Source of the DNA: Clostridiales bacterium
Lineage (GTDB): Bacteria > Bacillota > Clostridia > Oscillospirales > Oscillospiraceae
Direction: 5' to 3'
Length of the DNA stretch: 5,460 bases
Assembly (NCBI GenBank): GCA_004557075.1
Contig: SFEX01000050.1
Location: 1-5,460, forward strand
Shown here: piece after piece, positions 4,111-5,460 of the stretch
How the letters are laid out: each line of letters begins with the position of its first letter
How positions within the stretch are numbered: position 1 is the first letter of the stretch
Made by a program: the position numbers and the translations under genes
Notes under the pieces: generated by a model
What the model saw: only the letters and a program-made list of their open reading frames with translations
The model's database searches: none
Told to the model about the DNA's origin: nothing

Positions 4111-5460
4111 GCTGGTACTTCCTCCTGTCTTGCTTTCTTTTTGTGGTACTCGTCTCTGCGCTTGGCAAGGGTGGCTTCATATCGCCGGATGGCTTCGGGG
4201 TCTCCGGCTTCCGCATCGGCTTTCATTTTCTGATAGCATCTGACGGTAGCTTCACTTTGATATTTCCGCTTCTCCGCCAGTTTCCTTGCGGCTTCTTCAT
4301 CGGTCTTGGCAAGCTCCACAAGGGCTTCGTGTTCAGCCTTGCGCCGGGCAGTCCTTGTGCGGACATACTCCGCTTTTCGTTCTGCCATCATAGCGGCATA
4401 TTCGGGGTCAGCCGCCATTCTCGCTTCCTCACGCTCCTTTTTGCGCTGTCTGGCTTCGGCTTCCTTGGCTTTCAGAGCTTCCCACGCTTTAGCGGCTTCC
4501 GGGTCGGTCTTTGCCTTCTCTTTCAGCTCGGCTCGCGTCAGCTTCTTTTTCCGGCTGTCCCGTTCCATCCGCTTGCGCTCCGTTTCAAGCATCTTTTCAC
4601 GCTTGATGCGCTCCTTTTCCTCTAATCGGCTGATATATTCCGGGTCGGCTTCTCTGGCTTCCTGCAACTTCTGACGGTGTTTCTGATTTCGCTCACGCTG
4701 GATTGCAAGGTGTTCTTCGTATTTTGCGACCGCTTCGGGGTCTCCGGCTTCCGCAGCCGCCCGCAGAGCGTCCAGCTTCTGCTTTCTGCGCTCTGTTGAT
4801 CGCTTGCCCTTTTCCTGCTTCTTTCGCTGCTGCTCGGCTTCGATGGCGGCGATGCGTTCTTCCTCGGAAACAGCTTCAACAGGCGGGTAGTAGTTGCCGA
4901 TGAAATTGAAATGAATGTCAATGTTCTGCTGGCGGTAGATGGTTCGACCGCCTGTGGCTTCGTGAACCTCGATCCTGTCAATGAACGCATAGAGCATGGT
5001 GTCGGTCAGCTCCTCGCAGTCTCGGTATTTCTTGACCAGAGCGATGAAGCGGGATGCGTCCACCTGCTTGATCTCGTCCTGCTGAACCAGACTTTCCAGC
5101 TCTGCAACACGCTTTTCCAACACAAGCTGTTCTTCATCGTACTGCCGGATCATGCGCTGTGCCTGTCGCTCCGGCAGTAAGCCGCTCAAGGTACTCTCAT
5201 ATAGCTTGCTGATTTTCTCGTCCAATTCAGTCATCCGCTTCTTCGCTTCGGCAAGCCCCTGCTGTCCGTTGTCCGCTGTCTTTGCCTGATGCTCATTCCA
5301 AACGGCTTTGAGCTGGTCAATGAACTCGGCTTCGTTTTCAAGTACATATTTGCTCACCGCCTGAATTGCCCGCAAAATCGCCGCTTCCAGAACCGATGTT
5401 TTCACATAGTGGGAGACGCAATCGTTTGTGGCGCTTCGGTAGTTGCCGCATTGGAAAGCG
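4107..5460 (-). CDS. Large serine recombinase (TnpX-type), C-terminal part; N-terminus beyond window
   Basis: The frame is open to the right edge, giving about 451 C-terminal residues; the catalytic serine domain is outside the window. A GTG at 5405 could be mistaken for the start, but it is an internal Val in FQCGNYRSATNDCVSHYVKT (5456-5397), which resembles the end of the zinc-ribbon domain of large serine recombinases (C-G-N-Y ... C-x-S-H-Y). Counting from that Val: 47-115 is the coiled coil of these enzymes, and 115-175 (DASRFIALVKKYRDCEELTD to FNFIGNYYPP) is a DUF4368-like domain. From about 180 to 432 there is a long Lys/Arg/Glu/Ala-rich helical tail with six DPE(A/Y)-type units, far more than the basic enzyme needs. 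By family knowledge it binds attachment sites in the cytoplasm and drives excision and integration of the element. It leads the tnpV transcript. It is probably tnpX-like, but I withhold the symbol because the catalytic half is not visible. Confidence 0.88.
   Translation of the reverse strand, partial: AFQCGNYRSATNDCVSHYVKTSVLEAAILRAIQAVSKYVLENEAEFIDQLKAVWNEHQAKTADNGQQGLAEAKKRMTELDEKISKLYESTLSGLLPERQAQRMIRQYDEEQLVLEKRVAELESLVQQDEIKQVDASRFIALVKKYRDCEELTDTMLYAFIDRIEVHEATGGRTIYRQQNIDIHFNFIGNYYPPVEAVSEEERIAAIEAEQQRKKQEKGKRSTERRKQKLDALRAAAEAGDPEAVAKYEEHLAIQRERNQKHRQKLQEAREADPEYISRLEEKERIKREKMLETERKRMERDSRKKKLTRAELKEKAKTDPEAAKAWEALKAKEAEARQRKKEREEARMAADPEYAAMMAERKAEYVRTRTARRKAEHEALVELAKTDEEAARKLAEKRKYQSEATVRCYQKMKADAEAGDPEAIRRYEATLAKRRDEYHKKKARQEEVPA
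4120..4775 (-). repeat. Six degenerate DPEA-type repeats encoded in the recombinase tail
   Basis: The encoded tail repeats a unit built as A-x-x-x-DPE(A/Y)-x-x-x-x-x-E followed by a Lys/Arg-rich helix. The key Asp falls at residues 222, 254, 301, 333, 369 (DEEA variant) and 402, counted from the Val at 5405. Intervals are 32-47 residues with a mean of 36. The first and last units share a 24-bp identical DNA stretch (4732-4755 and 4192-4215) encoding AEAGDPEA, exactly 540 bp apart. This suggests growth by internal duplication followed by drift, or gene conversion between the outer units. Confidence 0.7.
4121..4126 (-). promoter_or_regulatory. Ribosome binding site of tnpV inside the recombinase gene
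   Basis: The minus strand has AGGAGG 10 nt before the tnpV ATG, within the last codons of the recombinase gene. With the ATGA overlap it supports coupled translation. Confidence 0.7.

Noticed and set aside
3888..4625. Long plus-strand open frame (245 codons) opposite tnpV and the recombinase tail
   Set aside because: It is antisense to the repetitive charged tail. The Phe/Leu/Ser-rich translation is what antisense reading of Lys/Glu/Ala codons produces.
5403..5405. GTG as the start of a 432-residue recombinase
   Set aside because: The frame continues upstream to the window edge and encodes the zinc-ribbon end (CGNYRS...C-V-S-H-Y), so the GTG is an internal valine.

Overview
The window looks like part of a mobile element from a gut-type Clostridia (Lachnospiraceae/Oscillospiraceae-like) genome. 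The evidence is a moderately GC-rich sequence, strong AAAGGAG/AGGAGG Shine-Dalgarno sites, and a set of Firmicutes transposon genes: the C-terminal half of a TnpX-type large serine recombinase, a TnpV-family protein, a small conserved accessory protein and a DUF3847 mobilisation-associated protein. Every gene I can support lies on the minus strand, so transcription runs from the right edge to the left edge. I see no convincing plus-strand gene, tRNA, rRNA, CRISPR array or insertion sequence.

Layout in the direction of transcription (right to left): (1) 5460-4107, the large serine recombinase, cut at its N-terminal side by the window edge. It has a DUF4368-like domain and an unusually long charged tail of DPEA-type repeats. 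(2) 4110-3733, tnpV, coupled to the recombinase by an ATGA stop/start overlap. (3) 3732-3563, an apparently untranslated stretch with a long imperfect hairpin and a 13-bp direct repeat spaced exactly 100 bp. (4) 3562-3260, a 100-residue protein of unknown function. (5) 3259-3140, an AT-rich promoter region with two perfect extended -10 boxes (TGnTATAAT) and GGTAT-type repeats that may be operators. (6) 3139-2063, an XRE-type helix-turn-helix regulator with a helical, TPR-like C-terminal domain. (7) 2079-358, a complete half-size ABC exporter that overlaps the regulator gene by up to 17 bp. (8) 300-264, a hairpin with a T-tract that fits an intrinsic terminator. (9) 234-1, the start of a DUF3847 protein that runs off the left edge.

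The order recombinase - tnpV - cargo - mobilisation gene resembles the known plan of Tn4451-type mobilisable transposons (tnpX-tnpV-catP-tnpY-tnpZ), with a self-contained regulator/exporter operon where Tn4451 carries chloramphenicol resistance. My inference is that the recombinase excises and inserts the element, the DUF3847 side belongs to a mobilisation module, and the XRE/ABC pair is cargo with its own promoter and terminator, giving the host a regulated export or self-protection function. The exporter's substrate cannot be read from this sequence.
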